Shown here piece by piece: positions 23,880 to 32,260 of a stretch of 64,000 nucleotides of DNA. This DNA is from Actinomadura fibrosa. Its GTDB lineage: Bacteria; Actinomycetota; Actinomycetes; Streptosporangiales; Streptosporangiaceae. The stretch is taken from positions 1 to 64,000 of the forward strand of contig NZ_CAACUY010000015.1 of the NCBI RefSeq assembly GCF_900659615.1, in the 5' to 3' direction. The notes under the pieces were generated by a model that saw only the letters and a program-made list of their open reading frames with translations, searched no databases and was not told the origin of the DNA. A program made the translations under genes and the position numbers. Numbering within the stretch: the stretch's first letter is position 1; every line of letters starts with the position of its first letter.

Positions 23880-25750
23880 TGCAGCGCAAAATACGTCAGT
23901 CGCAGACCATCGTGCCGTTCGGGATAGGGGCCATCTTCGACTTCAAGGGCGAGTCCCTCGTCGCCTGCGACACCTTCCGCTGGGGACCACGCGGGGAGCG
24001 CATCCAGAGTGAACGATTGGCTGCGGTCCTTGGGGTAAGGGAGTTCCGGGCAGCCCCCGCAGTCGCCAGCAATGCTTGGGCGGCCCCATCGTCCGGCGTG
24101 CCGTATTCGCGCTTCCCGAGCTGGCTGTTCTGTCAAAGCTGTCGCCTAATGATCCGCTGGAGCCGGGGACGAGAGCAGGCGGACAAGGCACCCACCTGCG
24201 GCAATTGCCCCGGACGTAAGCAGCTGGTGCCGATGCGTTGGATACAGATCTGCCCCAACGGCCACATGGACGACATCGACTGGAAGCGGTGGGCGCACTC
24301 GCGCAACGCCGATCCCGAGGCCCGCCAGTGTCAGAGGGAGAACCTCTTCTTCGAAACGGTGTCAGGCAAGGGCGCCGGCGGTCTCGACACCCTGCAGGTC
24401 CGCTGCGGAAGCTGTCAGAGCCGGCGTAATCTAATGGGCATCACCTCCAAAGGCTCACTCAAGTCCATCGGGGTTGGTTGCTTTGGACGGCAGCCCTGGC
24501 AGCGATGGGACGAGCGCGTTGAATGCGAGGAGATTCCCCTGGCGGTCCAGCGTGGTGCAAGCAATGTCTACTTCCCGCTGGTGCACTCCTCGATCGAGGT
24601 TCCCAACCCATCGCGGGCGGATAGCAGCAGTGAGAAGGCGCTGGCGATCAAGGCTGACTCGATGTTCCTTGCCTTGATGGGGATGAACGATGACGCCCCG
24701 ATCTACGATCAGATGATCGAGATGATCGGCGACGCCCACGATGCTTCGGCCGATTACGTCGCTGCGCTTGTTCGGGATGAGAAGCAGCGTGAGGCAGGAA
24801 GGGCGACTGCGGTCGAGGCGACTCCCGGCGATCTCCTCAGTGAGGAATGGGCAGCATTCCTGACTGAGATGGATAACGAGGATGATCCCTACTTTCGTAC
24901 CCGCCACGTCGACCTTGTGACCGGATCGCCCACTTCCGTCACGTCGGCACTCTCCGATCGTGTCGACAAGGTGGTGCTCGCTGATCGACTCCGCGAGGTT
25001 CGTGCCTTGGAAGGCTTTCACCGGGTCACTCCAGCGGGGAGTGGCAAGTTGGTGCCGGTGGCGCTCCACCACAAGTCGTCGGTCAACTGGCTACCCGCAA
25101 TCGATGTACGCGGCGAGGGCATTTTTCTGTCCCTCGACGAGGGACGTCTTTCGGTTTGGGAAAACAATGACGCCGTCCGTAAGCGGGTCGCTCAATTGGA
25201 ACGACGACTCAATGATTCGTTCATGGCATCACGCCTGCGCGAGCGCACCGGACCGGTGCTCTCACCTCGGTACGTGCTCCTGCACACCTTCGCGCACTTG
25301 CTGATCCGGCGCTTGGCCTTCGAGTCCGGCTACGCCGCCACTTCCCTACGTGAACGCATTTACGCCCGCAGCAGTCTCGATGTCACCGGGGTCTCTCGGC
25401 AGGCGGGTGTCTTGATCTACACCGCAGCCGGCGACTCCGAAGGGACGCTCGGTGGCCTGGTACGACAGGGCGAGCCACCACAGCTTCAGGGCACGATGCT
25501 CGAATCGTTCCAAGACGCCATGTGGTGTTCCTCGGACCCTCTATGTAGTGAGACCTTGGCGAATACATTCAATAACCTCAACTTCGCCGCCTGCCACGCT
25601 TGCACGCTGGTTGCGGAAACCAGTTGTGAGAGTGGCAACTACCTCTTAGACCGTGTGCTGGTGATCGGCAACGGCACAGTGCCAGGGTACTTCCAAGACG
25701 TGCTCGACGCAGCGGTGGAAGCAGCGGGCGAAGGAGTCAGGGGGCTTTAA
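23876..25750 (+). CDS. drmB: DrmB-like DUF1998 protein (DISARM core)
   Basis: GTG 23876 (then Met) overlaps the drmA-like stop by 4 bp. The 624-aa product opens with QSQTIVPFGIGAIFDFKGES, the typical DrmB N-terminus. It has zinc-binding cysteines CQSCRLMI and CGNCPGRK followed by QICPNGHMDDIDW (~80-140), and the DUF1998 signature LHTFAHLLIRRLAFESGY with SLRERIY (~466-500). A C-terminal zinc cluster CSSDPLC, ACHACTLV and TSCESGNY (~551-600) closes it. In characterised DISARM, DrmA and DrmB form a DNA-loading complex. It is 1 bp from the next gene, inside a tightly packed operon. Confidence 0.87.
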   Translation: MMQRKIRQSQTIVPFGIGAIFDFKGESLVACDTFRWGPRGERIQSERLAAVLGVREFRAAPAVASNAWAAPSSGVPYSRFPSWLFCQSCRLMIRWSRGREQADKAPTCGNCPGRKQLVPMRWIQICPNGHMDDIDWKRWAHSRNADPEARQCQRENLFFETVSGKGAGGLDTLQVRCGSCQSRRNLMGITSKGSLKSIGVGCFGRQPWQRWDERVECEEIPLAVQRGASNVYFPLVHSSIEVPNPSRADSSSEKALAIKADSMFLALMGMNDDAPIYDQMIEMIGDAHDASADYVAALVRDEKQREAGRATAVEATPGDLLSEEWAAFLTEMDNEDDPYFRTRHVDLVTGSPTSVTSALSDRVDKVVLADRLREVRALEGFHRVTPAGSGKLVPVALHHKSSVNWLPAIDVRGEGIFLSLDEGRLSVWENNDAVRKRVAQLERRLNDSFMASRLRERTGPVLSPRYVLLHTFAHLLIRRLAFESGYAATSLRERIYARSSLDVTGVSRQAGVLIYTAAGDSEGTLGGLVRQGEPPQLQGTMLESFQDAMWCSSDPLCSETLANTFNNLNFAACHACTLVAETSCESGNYLLDRVLVIGNGTVPGYFQDVLDAAVEAAGEGVRGL

Positions 25751-25751
25751 C

Positions 25752-26852
25752 ATGCGCCTGCCAGCCTTCGAGGAACTCTCGAAAGAGCAAGACCTTGTCT
25801 ACAACCTCAACCTCGACGGGAACTACCTCGTCACCGGTCCGCCCGGCACGGGCAAGTCAGTAATGGCACTGTACCGGGCACAGGTGCTGTCCTTCGACGA
25901 CCGCGAACCGGCTGTGCTCATGTACAACAACGTGCTCCGGCAGTACACCGAGCAGGCAGCCGAACAGATCAAGGTTGGCAGTTTCGTCACGACCTACCAT
26001 AAGTGGCTTTGGAAGTTCTGGCGCGAGCGCTATCGTGAATCGATCCCCACGCTGGCGAGCAGTTCCTATGACCCGGATTGGGATGCGATTTGGAAGCAGT
26101 TCGCGGCCAAGCCGGCCAAGCTGGCCGTACTCCAGGATGTGCTAATCGACGAAGGGCAGGATCTGCCGCTCGACTTCTTTCGTCTGTCTCGCTTCCTGGC
26201 GAAGAACATCACCGTCTTCGCTGACGAGAACCAGCAGCTTTGGGATCAGAACACCACCATTGATGAGATCGCCAAGGCCGTGAAGCCCAAGGAGCAGCTG
26301 GAGCTCAGACGGAACTATCGGAACACCGCCGAGATCGCGGCGGTGGCGGCCAAGTACTACTCCGGTTCTCCGACGGGCATCCCCGACCCACCGACGCGTC
26401 ACGGTGAGCAACCAACGCTTAGGCGCTACGCCAGCTCTGAGGAACTGGCAGACTTCATCGCACGCTACGTCAAGGCGCGCACCAACCTAACGATCGGGGT
26501 CGCCTGCGCCAGCAAGTGGTTACAGAAGCGGACGATGCGACTCCTTGTGGAACGCGATCTGCCCGTGCCCGTGCAGACCTATATGTCGGGCGACCAGCAA
26601 CACAGCCAGCTTGACTTCACCATTCCGGCGGTGACTATCGTGAACTTCAAGTCCCTGAAGGGACTCGAGTTCGACACTCTCTTTGTGCCAGAGCTCCAGC
26701 GGGTCACCGCTGACCCGACTTCGGCAGCGACACGCATGCTGTTCTACGTGGTGATGTCGCGTGCCCGCGACGAGCTCCATTTGTCCTATAGCGGGCACGG
26801 CGGGGTACCTGCGATCTTGGATGATGTGAAGGGTCTGGTGCGCGAATTGTGA
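25752..26852 (+). CDS. SF1 helicase/ATPase (UvrD/REP-like, compact)
   Basis: Start ATG 25752 is 1 bp after the drmB-like stop. The 366-aa product has Walker A VTGPPGTGKSVMAL (~27-40), DEGQD Walker B (~133), FADENQQLWD, the ELRRNYRNTAEIA motif (~180-192), NFKSLKGLEFDTLF (~298-311) and the terminal YVVMSRARDELHLSY. It is a minimal SF1 helicase without the usual 1B/2B inserts or a nuclease domain. The operon thus has two SF1 helicases plus one SF2 helicase. Its job is unknown; it could remodel DNA for the DrmA/B complex. It overlaps the next gene by 4 bp (GTGA). Confidence 0.85.
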   Translation: MRLPAFEELSKEQDLVYNLNLDGNYLVTGPPGTGKSVMALYRAQVLSFDDREPAVLMYNNVLRQYTEQAAEQIKVGSFVTTYHKWLWKFWRERYRESIPTLASSSYDPDWDAIWKQFAAKPAKLAVLQDVLIDEGQDLPLDFFRLSRFLAKNITVFADENQQLWDQNTTIDEIAKAVKPKEQLELRRNYRNTAEIAAVAAKYYSGSPTGIPDPPTRHGEQPTLRRYASSEELADFIARYVKARTNLTIGVACASKWLQKRTMRLLVERDLPVPVQTYMSGDQQHSQLDFTIPAVTIVNFKSLKGLEFDTLFVPELQRVTADPTSAATRMLFYVVMSRARDELHLSYSGHGGVPAILDDVKGLVREL

Positions 26853-28789
26853 GCGGCGACGATCAGCTCCCGCTGGAGGGCCTCGATATCGAGACTCAGG
26901 CGTCCGGCGACGGTGCGCACGCACAGTCCGCAGCCGCAGAAGCACAAGGTGCGGCGCTGCCGGTCGAGACCCAGCCCGCAACTCTTGGTGGAGGTGTTGC
27001 CTCCATCGAGAGCGAACCAGCAGGTGACAATGCAGATAGGGACGCTCTCGGGCTCGCACATGCACCGGCAGGGAACACAGACGAGGACACCTCGGTGTCT
27101 CCATCGATGAAGGAGCAATCAGAGCTTGAACCGGACGCTCCGTCGAGCGACTGCGCAACGCTGCTCAAGGAGTCGTCAGCAGCAGCGCCCACCTCTGAGT
27201 CAGCTCCAGGCCTGGAGCCGCCGGCGAACGAGACCGGTACTGCCGTTGAGGATTTGGAAGCGGCACCGTCCGCCTCGATCGAGGTTGTGGCGTCTCGTCC
27301 GTCGGCGCTCTACTTCTTGACCAACCGCATGAACCTGAACGGCGTGCTCAGCTCCCGGCTGATCGCTCCGCGCGAATCACACGACAAGTACTACGTCGAC
27401 CTTTTGGAGCAGGTACCTGGTTGGGTACCGCTGCTCACTCAGCCACCGACACAAGCGCTCATCGAAGCGGTGATGGTGGAGCGCGGCGCCGGTACGCCCG
27501 TAGTCATCGAGTTTCCGCTCGATGTCGCGAAGGAGGCGGAGCTTAGGCAACCGGTGACATACGTCCCAGCACTGGCGCTGTCCCAAGCGGTCGCCATCCA
27601 CTTCCGTAAAGAACGGGATCTGCGCGAGCACCGGGCACGGGGTTACAAGAACATCCACCCGCATGACGAACTGTTGAAGGTAACCCCGGAGCTCTTCGCT
27701 GGCGATGTACCTGGCGAGGTGGCGCTGACTGCACCTGCCAGCTCGTGCCAGGTGAATTGGCGCCGGATCGACCGGATTCGCGGCGCAGTCAATGCCGCAT
27801 TGGCTTCAGTCCAGAGCGGGGAGCAACTCGCTGTCGCTGCTGCCTTCTTCGGCGAGGTGGAGTTCCCCCCAGGCATCGTGCTGCCGGAATGGATCAGTTG
27901 GTGCGAGCTAGGAGACCATGGCGAGATTGCCGGACGCGTCGCCCCTGCCCCTGACGTGCCTGACCATGTCGGCTTCCGTGCGGTCTACGAGGTACTCGGT
28001 GAGCTGGATACCTCGGATGCCTGGAGCCCGAACGCTGTGCTCGACGGAGTCACCACTCGTGTCCAGGGAGCCGGGCTGACGGCCGATGCGGTCGATGCCC
28101 TCATCCGAAATCTTCAGCGAGTGCGGTCGATCGTGAACGTGGAAGCGGACTTCGAGCCCTTCCGACCGACCGCACGGGGACTTGTCAGTGCCAAGGCATT
28201 GCTGCTCGTACTGCTCAGGAACGAGCTGGAGGAACTGCTGGCCTGGCCGGAAGAGCAGACTGGAGTCGACGACCTCACGCGAGTTACCGCAGCGGTGCTC
28301 GCAGGGCGCCTGCGCGGTGTGGCGCGAGAGACGACATCGCTTCGTCCTCTGGCACTCGACGATCTGACGGCGGCTTGGGCCGTACGAGTGGCCCGCGGGG
28401 AGGGCGGTGCACTAGGCGAAGTGCAGTTCTCCGCGACCACTAGTGGCACGTCCCTCGAGCTCGGCGGGGTCGAGTTGTCAGCCCAGGCCGCGCTTCTGCC
28501 CGACCCCGTGGCCAGATACCACAAGGTGGCCGACGCCAAGAAGGAGTCACTGCGGGTCGCCGTGTCAAGGGCGGTGGGATGGCCGGTCACGCACCGGATT
28601 ACGGTTCCAACAGGTGCGACCAAGACAGAGGACGCCGGAGGTTTCACCATCCTCACCGTTGGTGAGGTGCAGCTGACGGTCTCGGTCAATGAGAAAGACT
28701 TCTTGTCGAAGCTCGGGACCCTCGACGGAGGCGGCAAGCGCAAGGCGCTGGCAACCCTCGATCTTGAGAATAACCTTCGCCTTGATTGA
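26849..28789 (+). CDS. Unrecognised 646-aa protein ending the defence-like operon
   Basis: GTG 26849 overlaps the previous stop by 4 bp. Residues ~1-145 are disordered and rich in Ala, Glu, Ser and Pro. A folded part begins ~150 (SALYFLTNRMNLNGVLSSRL, APRESHDKYYVDLLEQVPG), continues with VVIEFPLDVAKEAELRQPV, an FRKERDLREHRARGYKNI basic stretch, a helical middle (~330-520) and a beta-rich C-terminus (ITVPTGATK, GGFTILTVGEVQLTVSVNE). No catalytic motif is obvious, and I recognise no family. Its place at the end of a fully overlapping operon makes it a likely specificity, adaptor or effector subunit of the same complex. The island repeat follows 189 bp downstream. Confidence 0.8.
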   Translation: MSGDDQLPLEGLDIETQASGDGAHAQSAAAEAQGAALPVETQPATLGGGVASIESEPAGDNADRDALGLAHAPAGNTDEDTSVSPSMKEQSELEPDAPSSDCATLLKESSAAAPTSESAPGLEPPANETGTAVEDLEAAPSASIEVVASRPSALYFLTNRMNLNGVLSSRLIAPRESHDKYYVDLLEQVPGWVPLLTQPPTQALIEAVMVERGAGTPVVIEFPLDVAKEAELRQPVTYVPALALSQAVAIHFRKERDLREHRARGYKNIHPHDELLKVTPELFAGDVPGEVALTAPASSCQVNWRRIDRIRGAVNAALASVQSGEQLAVAAAFFGEVEFPPGIVLPEWISWCELGDHGEIAGRVAPAPDVPDHVGFRAVYEVLGELDTSDAWSPNAVLDGVTTRVQGAGLTADAVDALIRNLQRVRSIVNVEADFEPFRPTARGLVSAKALLLVLLRNELEELLAWPEEQTGVDDLTRVTAAVLAGRLRGVARETTSLRPLALDDLTAAWAVRVARGEGGALGEVQFSATTSGTSLELGGVELSAQAALLPDPVARYHKVADAKKESLRVAVSRAVGWPVTHRITVPTGATKTEDAGGFTILTVGEVQLTVSVNEKDFLSKLGTLDGGGKRKALATLDLENNLRLD

Positions 28790-28900
28790 AGGTGTGCACT
28801 GCGAAACCTCCCATAGAAGACTCCTGGTCGTTACCAGCGCTAGCCATCCGCATGGTGAGGAAAGAGCCCCCTTCGCGCGAGCATCATGCGAGCATCGCGG

Positions 28901-28916
28901 CATGGCCGCGGCCATG
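28901..28916. repeat. 16-bp perfect palindrome near the island end
   Basis: CATGGCCGCGGCCATG equals its own reverse complement. It lies 61 bp inside the att repeat and directly adjoins a TGTTCGCTC copy, so it may belong to the recombination site. Confidence 0.6.
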
Positions 28917-28977
28917 TTCGCTCGAAAATTGCTCAGGAGCATCGACACTGACCTGACATAAAAGATGGATAACTCTC

Positions 28978-29013
28978 AATCCGCGGGTTCGGGGTTCAAG
29001 TCCCTGACGGCGC
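28978..29013 (+). repeat. Attachment-site repeat, distal copy (attR)
   Basis: Identical over 36 bp to the tRNA-Lys 3' end at 14061-14096, but no tRNA 5' half precedes it, so it is the duplicated fragment left by site-specific integration. Confidence 0.85.
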
Positions 29014-29086
29014 GCCCGTTATGACCTGGGCAAATACAGACGATGTCGCGTTTGCCCATCGGTCTTCATAAGCCCTTTCGTGCCCG

Positions 29087-29106
29087 TGTTCGCTCCATGT
29101 TCGCTC
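29087..29106. repeat. Paired TGTTCGCTC repeats outside attR
   Basis: TGTTCGCTC occurs at 29087-29095 and 29098-29106, and again inside the island at 28915-28923. Repeats flanking an att core are typical of integrase arm-binding sites; this role is inferred. Confidence 0.35.
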
Positions 29107-29290
29107 GCCGACGCGAACCGAGCCAGATACGTCACCAATTGAGCGATCAATTGGCCCTCTTACTGGGCGCCCATTCATCCACCTGGCGTCTCTCCTGCCA
29201 CTTCCCCGCCGAGGCCATCGGCGCCAGACCACGGGCATGGCTGCACAAGGACCCTCCCGTATTTGACTTGACCACCGGACTACCGTCCTC

Positions 29291-29987
29291 TCAGACTCGG
29301 TGAAGCACCGCGCGCAGGCCGGTTGATAGGCGAGGTGTGGTACCGGTGAGCTTCGTCAGAGCGGCCAGGTTTCTGTACCACAGCTCACGGACGGCGGATG
29401 TCGGCCTGCTCAGCAGCGTAGACATACGCTGCTCGAGGTAGGTGATGTCACCAGACTTACGGGCGCGTATGGTGCGGCGACTGCCGGGGAAGTCGGTCGC
29501 TGGCAGTAGGCGATCGGTGGGGATCCAGGTAAGTCGTTCGTCAGTCATGGCTGCGTTGACCGAGAAGTAGCAGCCTAGGTCGGCGGCGCGTTGGATCTGA
29601 TCGCGGGTGCCGTTGAACCAGTGCAGGATCGCGCCTGCGTGCGGGCGGTGAGTGAGCGCATCGACGATCTCGCCGGTGCGGCCTGTGCTGTGCAGGGACA
29701 GCAGGAGCGGCTGGTTGGCACACTCACTGAGGATGGTGTCGAGTGCTGCCAATAGAGGCGAGCGCGGCGGGCAAGCCCGGGTGAGCACCGTACCCCCACG
29801 CGATGGTGGCGTCACTGCGAAGTTCGGCGACAGCAGCTTCGGCCGGGCTACGGGTCATTGCGAAGATCATCGCGCCGTCGAGTGCGTTGACCTGTGGGTC
29901 GGTGACCTCGGGGGCGATGTGGGCGTGGCAGTCCAGCGGCGGCAGATCAGATAGTGACACTGGCGAGCTCCTCCAGGCCTCGGTCAC
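29291..29987 (-). pseudogene. qatD: QatD-like TatD DNase remnant, frameshifted with deletion
   Basis: The first part from 29987 reads PPLDCHAHIAPEV, then DGAMIFAMTRSPAEA and WGYGAHPGL, the start of a TatD metal-dependent DNase including its HxH site. It stops at 29724. The remainder, in another frame down to 29291, reads ANQPLLLSLHSTGRTGEIV, ILHWFNGTRDQIQRAADLGC, YFSVNAAM, LLPATDFPG. Where both parts meet (~29770), the segment holding the usual GEIGLD glutamate is missing. Frameshift plus loss of a catalytic residue makes it inactive. Order and neighbours (QatC- and QatA-like) identify it as the Qat system TatD subunit. Confidence 0.7.
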
Positions 29988-31160
29988 AGAGCTTCAGGAC
30001 CGCGTCGAAGTCGGTGTGCGGCGGCCACAGTCCCGAGGCGATGACACGGTACTCGTCGAAGCCGGCCTCGGTGGCGTAGGCCCAGGCGGCGATGTCGTGC
30101 CGACGCATATTCTGAGCTTTTCCAGCGCAACCCCGGTCACCGTGTCGATCAGGTACCGGGTCCGGTCCTGCCGCTGCGCGCCAGCGAAGGCGCTGCGGCG
30201 TACCAGGCAGGCGATGCACAGACCGCAATTGAGGTTGGCGTTCCCGCCTGGAAGTCGGCCAGCATTGAGTTTGGCGCAGGATACGGTAGCGGCGGCCAGA
30301 CCTAGATCGTCGTCCGGTCCGTCCGAGGCGGGAGCCAGCGCCGCGGCGACGAGGTCACCCTTGGTCATGGCAGCGTACGGATTGCTTATGGTCACGCCAT
30401 CGAACGGCAGAGCATCGAGCAGCCGCTGCAATGTGTAGAAGGTCCAGGGGTGGGTTGAGCGGGTGGTGAGGGATCCGCCGCGAGAGGGTTCCAGCGGACG
30501 GTTGATGCTGGTGAAGCCGTTCTCGGGGACCAGGATACGTGTGGCTTTGTGCCCAGAAGCCACGGCGGTGGCCATTGCCATGAACAGCAGGGAACGGCTG
30601 CGCGGGGTCGGTTCGCGGCGTGCGGTCAGGGGCCTGAACGCCAGGCGGAGGTAGGTGACGTCGGAGGTTCGGTGCCGCAGTGCATCCTCGATGGTGGTCT
30701 GAGCTCTGGACACAGCGGTCGAGGTGTCGCGGTGTCCTAGGAAGAGGGTGGTGGCGGCGTCACCTAGGTGCAGCAGGGCGCCACACAGCGAGTCCAGGCC
30801 TCCCGAGACCAGACTGATCGTTTGAACCGGGACGAGGTCGAGGCTCCGCTGGCTGGGAGTGGGCGGCGTGGCGAGGGTGGTGATACGCCAGGTGTCTCCG
30901 GTCAGCCAGTGCAGCAGGTCAGCGAGCTGGTTCAGCAGTTCCTCAGTCCAGACGTCGGGGTTCTCGACGTGGATGATGACGTGCAAGTCGCGGCGCATCG
31001 CCAGCCGCGGCCGCGACACGGTCCTGTCGGCTAGGTAGGCGCCGCCGACGATCCGCAGAAAGTCTTTTGTTGCTGGTTCAGCCGGGCCAAGCTCGTCCAT
31101 GGACCAGCTGATGTCCGTGCGAAGGCCGGCTGTGCGTCCCGGCTCGTAGGGCCAGACGTG
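29947..31160 (-). pseudogene. qatC: QatC-like QueC-family protein, frameshifted
   Basis: From ~31160 the frame reads HVWPYEPGR, DISWSMDELGPAEPATKDFL, RRDLHVIIHVENPDVW, then the PP-loop SLVSGGLDSLCGALLHLGD and the QueC-like zinc motif NCGLCIACLVRRSAFAGAQ. Near 30115 the frame breaks: the proper C-terminus (RRHDIAAWAYATEAGFDEY, DAVLKLCDRGLEEL) continues in another frame to 29947. QueC enzymes make 7-cyano-7-deazaguanine; QatC is their relative in the QatABCD anti-phage system. Its 5' side runs directly into QatA-like sequence with no start codon of its own evident, consistent with a deletion that removed qatB. Confidence 0.7.
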
Positions 31161-32260
31161 GAAAGGCTCAAGCCGCTCGAGGACGGCAGGTCGCGCCAGT
31201 ACCTGACCGGCTGGTTCGGCCACATCGGGGCAAGCCTGCCGGGCCGCTGCGAGGGATGCGATGACGTACTCAGGGGTCAGTTGCTCGCCCAGCTCTTGCA
31301 CCACGATCGGTCGGTCGGCTCCAGCTCCTTCAACTGCTGAACCGCGGCGCTCCTTGTGGAATCGGAGGGAGAAGCGAGGTCCTCCACGATGCGCATAAGC
31401 GTGCCCGTAACCGCGCCTCCGAAGCGAAGTCGCCCAGCAGCGTCGCGGCGACGCTGAGGTACCGTTCAACCTGCTCTGGTGCCTCGTTCAGCGATGGCGG
31501 ACCGGCCGCCCGTGCCCGGGTCTCCTCGCCTATCCCCTGTGGGAGCTCGCCGCCCTCGCGGGCCCACTGCTCCCACTCTGCAACCAGCGCACGACGGTCG
31601 GCGGTCGCCTTCTGACTCAGCAGCCGGAATTCCGACAGGTGACGGACCTCCAGCAAGCAGAGCTTGAGCAGCGTCTTCGGATCCAGCTCCGCGCCGTTGC
31701 TGCGGGCAAGGTGCTCGCGGACGGCGAAGGCGTTGAGGAAGCGTTTGATCGCCCGAGGGCTGCGCCACACATCGGCGCTGATTCCTGCAGCGATCTGCGC
31801 CGCTATGGCTAGGTGTTCGCCCGACGGGCCATCGGGGCCGTCTACGGTGGCGATGACTTAAGGTGCGCGACCCTCAAGGCGTCGCTGCCGCGCGGTGTCG
31901 ATGGCCGTGTCCAACGCGTGTGTGTTGAGCTGTCCGGCACCGCTGCACAGCAGCAAGGCTATGTATGCCTCAGCCTGCTCGACCGACAGCATCGGCAAGG
32001 AGACCGGAATCTGGATGATTTCTTCGGTGTAAAGCTTGGCGAACCCGCTCCTGCCCGCCCCCTGCAGGTGCATCCCGATCGCTTCGCGGATCAGATCCTC
32101 ATCAGCAGCGAGCACGAACGACATCCCAGGTACAGCCAGGAAGAGCTTGATGGCCTCAAGTGTCGCCATGATCGTTGCAGGGAGGCAGCGATCCAGGTCG
32201 TCGACGAGCACCACCACTTTCTCGATGCCCTCGACCTCGCAGAGCCAGCCTCGGCTGCTG
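31161..32260 (-). pseudogene. qatA: QatA-like KAP NTPase, 5'-truncated and frameshifted
   Basis: Homology starts abruptly near 32260 with EVEGIEKVVVLVDDLDRCLP, the KAP-family Walker B region. It continues EAIKLFLAVPGMSFVLAADE and AYIALLLCSGAG, then meets a stop near 31858. The other frame carries GEHLAIAAQIAAGISADVWR, SPRAIKRFLNAFAVREHL and LLQ/RYLSVAATLLGDFAS. A further shift near 31400 gives the C-terminal repeats (MRIVEDLASPSDSTRSAAVQ, PIVVQELGEQLTPEYVIASL). The N-terminal Walker A half is gone, replaced by unrelated GC-rich sequence. This is a dead copy of the ATPase of the Qat defence system. Confidence 0.68.

Larger units (their letters stand above)
14061..29013. mobile_element. 14.9-kb genomic island in tRNA-Lys carrying a DrmAB-like defence operon
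   Basis: The island is bounded by 36-bp direct repeats of the tRNA-Lys 3' end. Inside are a decayed patatin gene, two AT-richer genes with shared C-terminal motifs, a DUF6339-like gene, a sigma factor and a five-gene helicase/DUF1998 operon. Base composition of 15.1-17.6 kb is visibly lower in GC than the surrounding chromosome. No integrase, replication or transfer gene is seen inside, so the element is either a non-autonomous or a degraded integrative element. Confidence 0.8.
28790..29290. other. 501-bp island-end region: palindrome, att repeat and short repeats, no gene
   Basis: No convincing gene. It holds a 16-bp palindrome (28901-28916), the second tRNA-Lys repeat (28978-29013), and three copies of TGTTCGCTC (28915-28923, 29087-29095, 29098-29106) flanking that repeat. 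Short minus-strand frames such as MASAGKWQERRQVDEWAP near 29220 could be an integrase-end remnant, but this cannot be supported. Confidence 0.5.

Noticed and set aside
20640-25750. Classic complete DISARM class 1 or 2
   Set aside because: Neither a DNA methylase (DrmMI/DrmMII), DrmC (PLD) nor DrmD/DrmE could be found in or near the operon.
14061-29013. Whether the island contains a prophage
   Set aside because: No capsid, portal, terminase, tail, lysis or integrase genes are seen; cargo is defence-like.
28996-29238. Minus-strand frame next to attR considered as an integrase tail
   Set aside because: No catalytic R-H-R-Y motif of a tyrosine recombinase is present; the sequence is too short and unlike known integrase ends to support.
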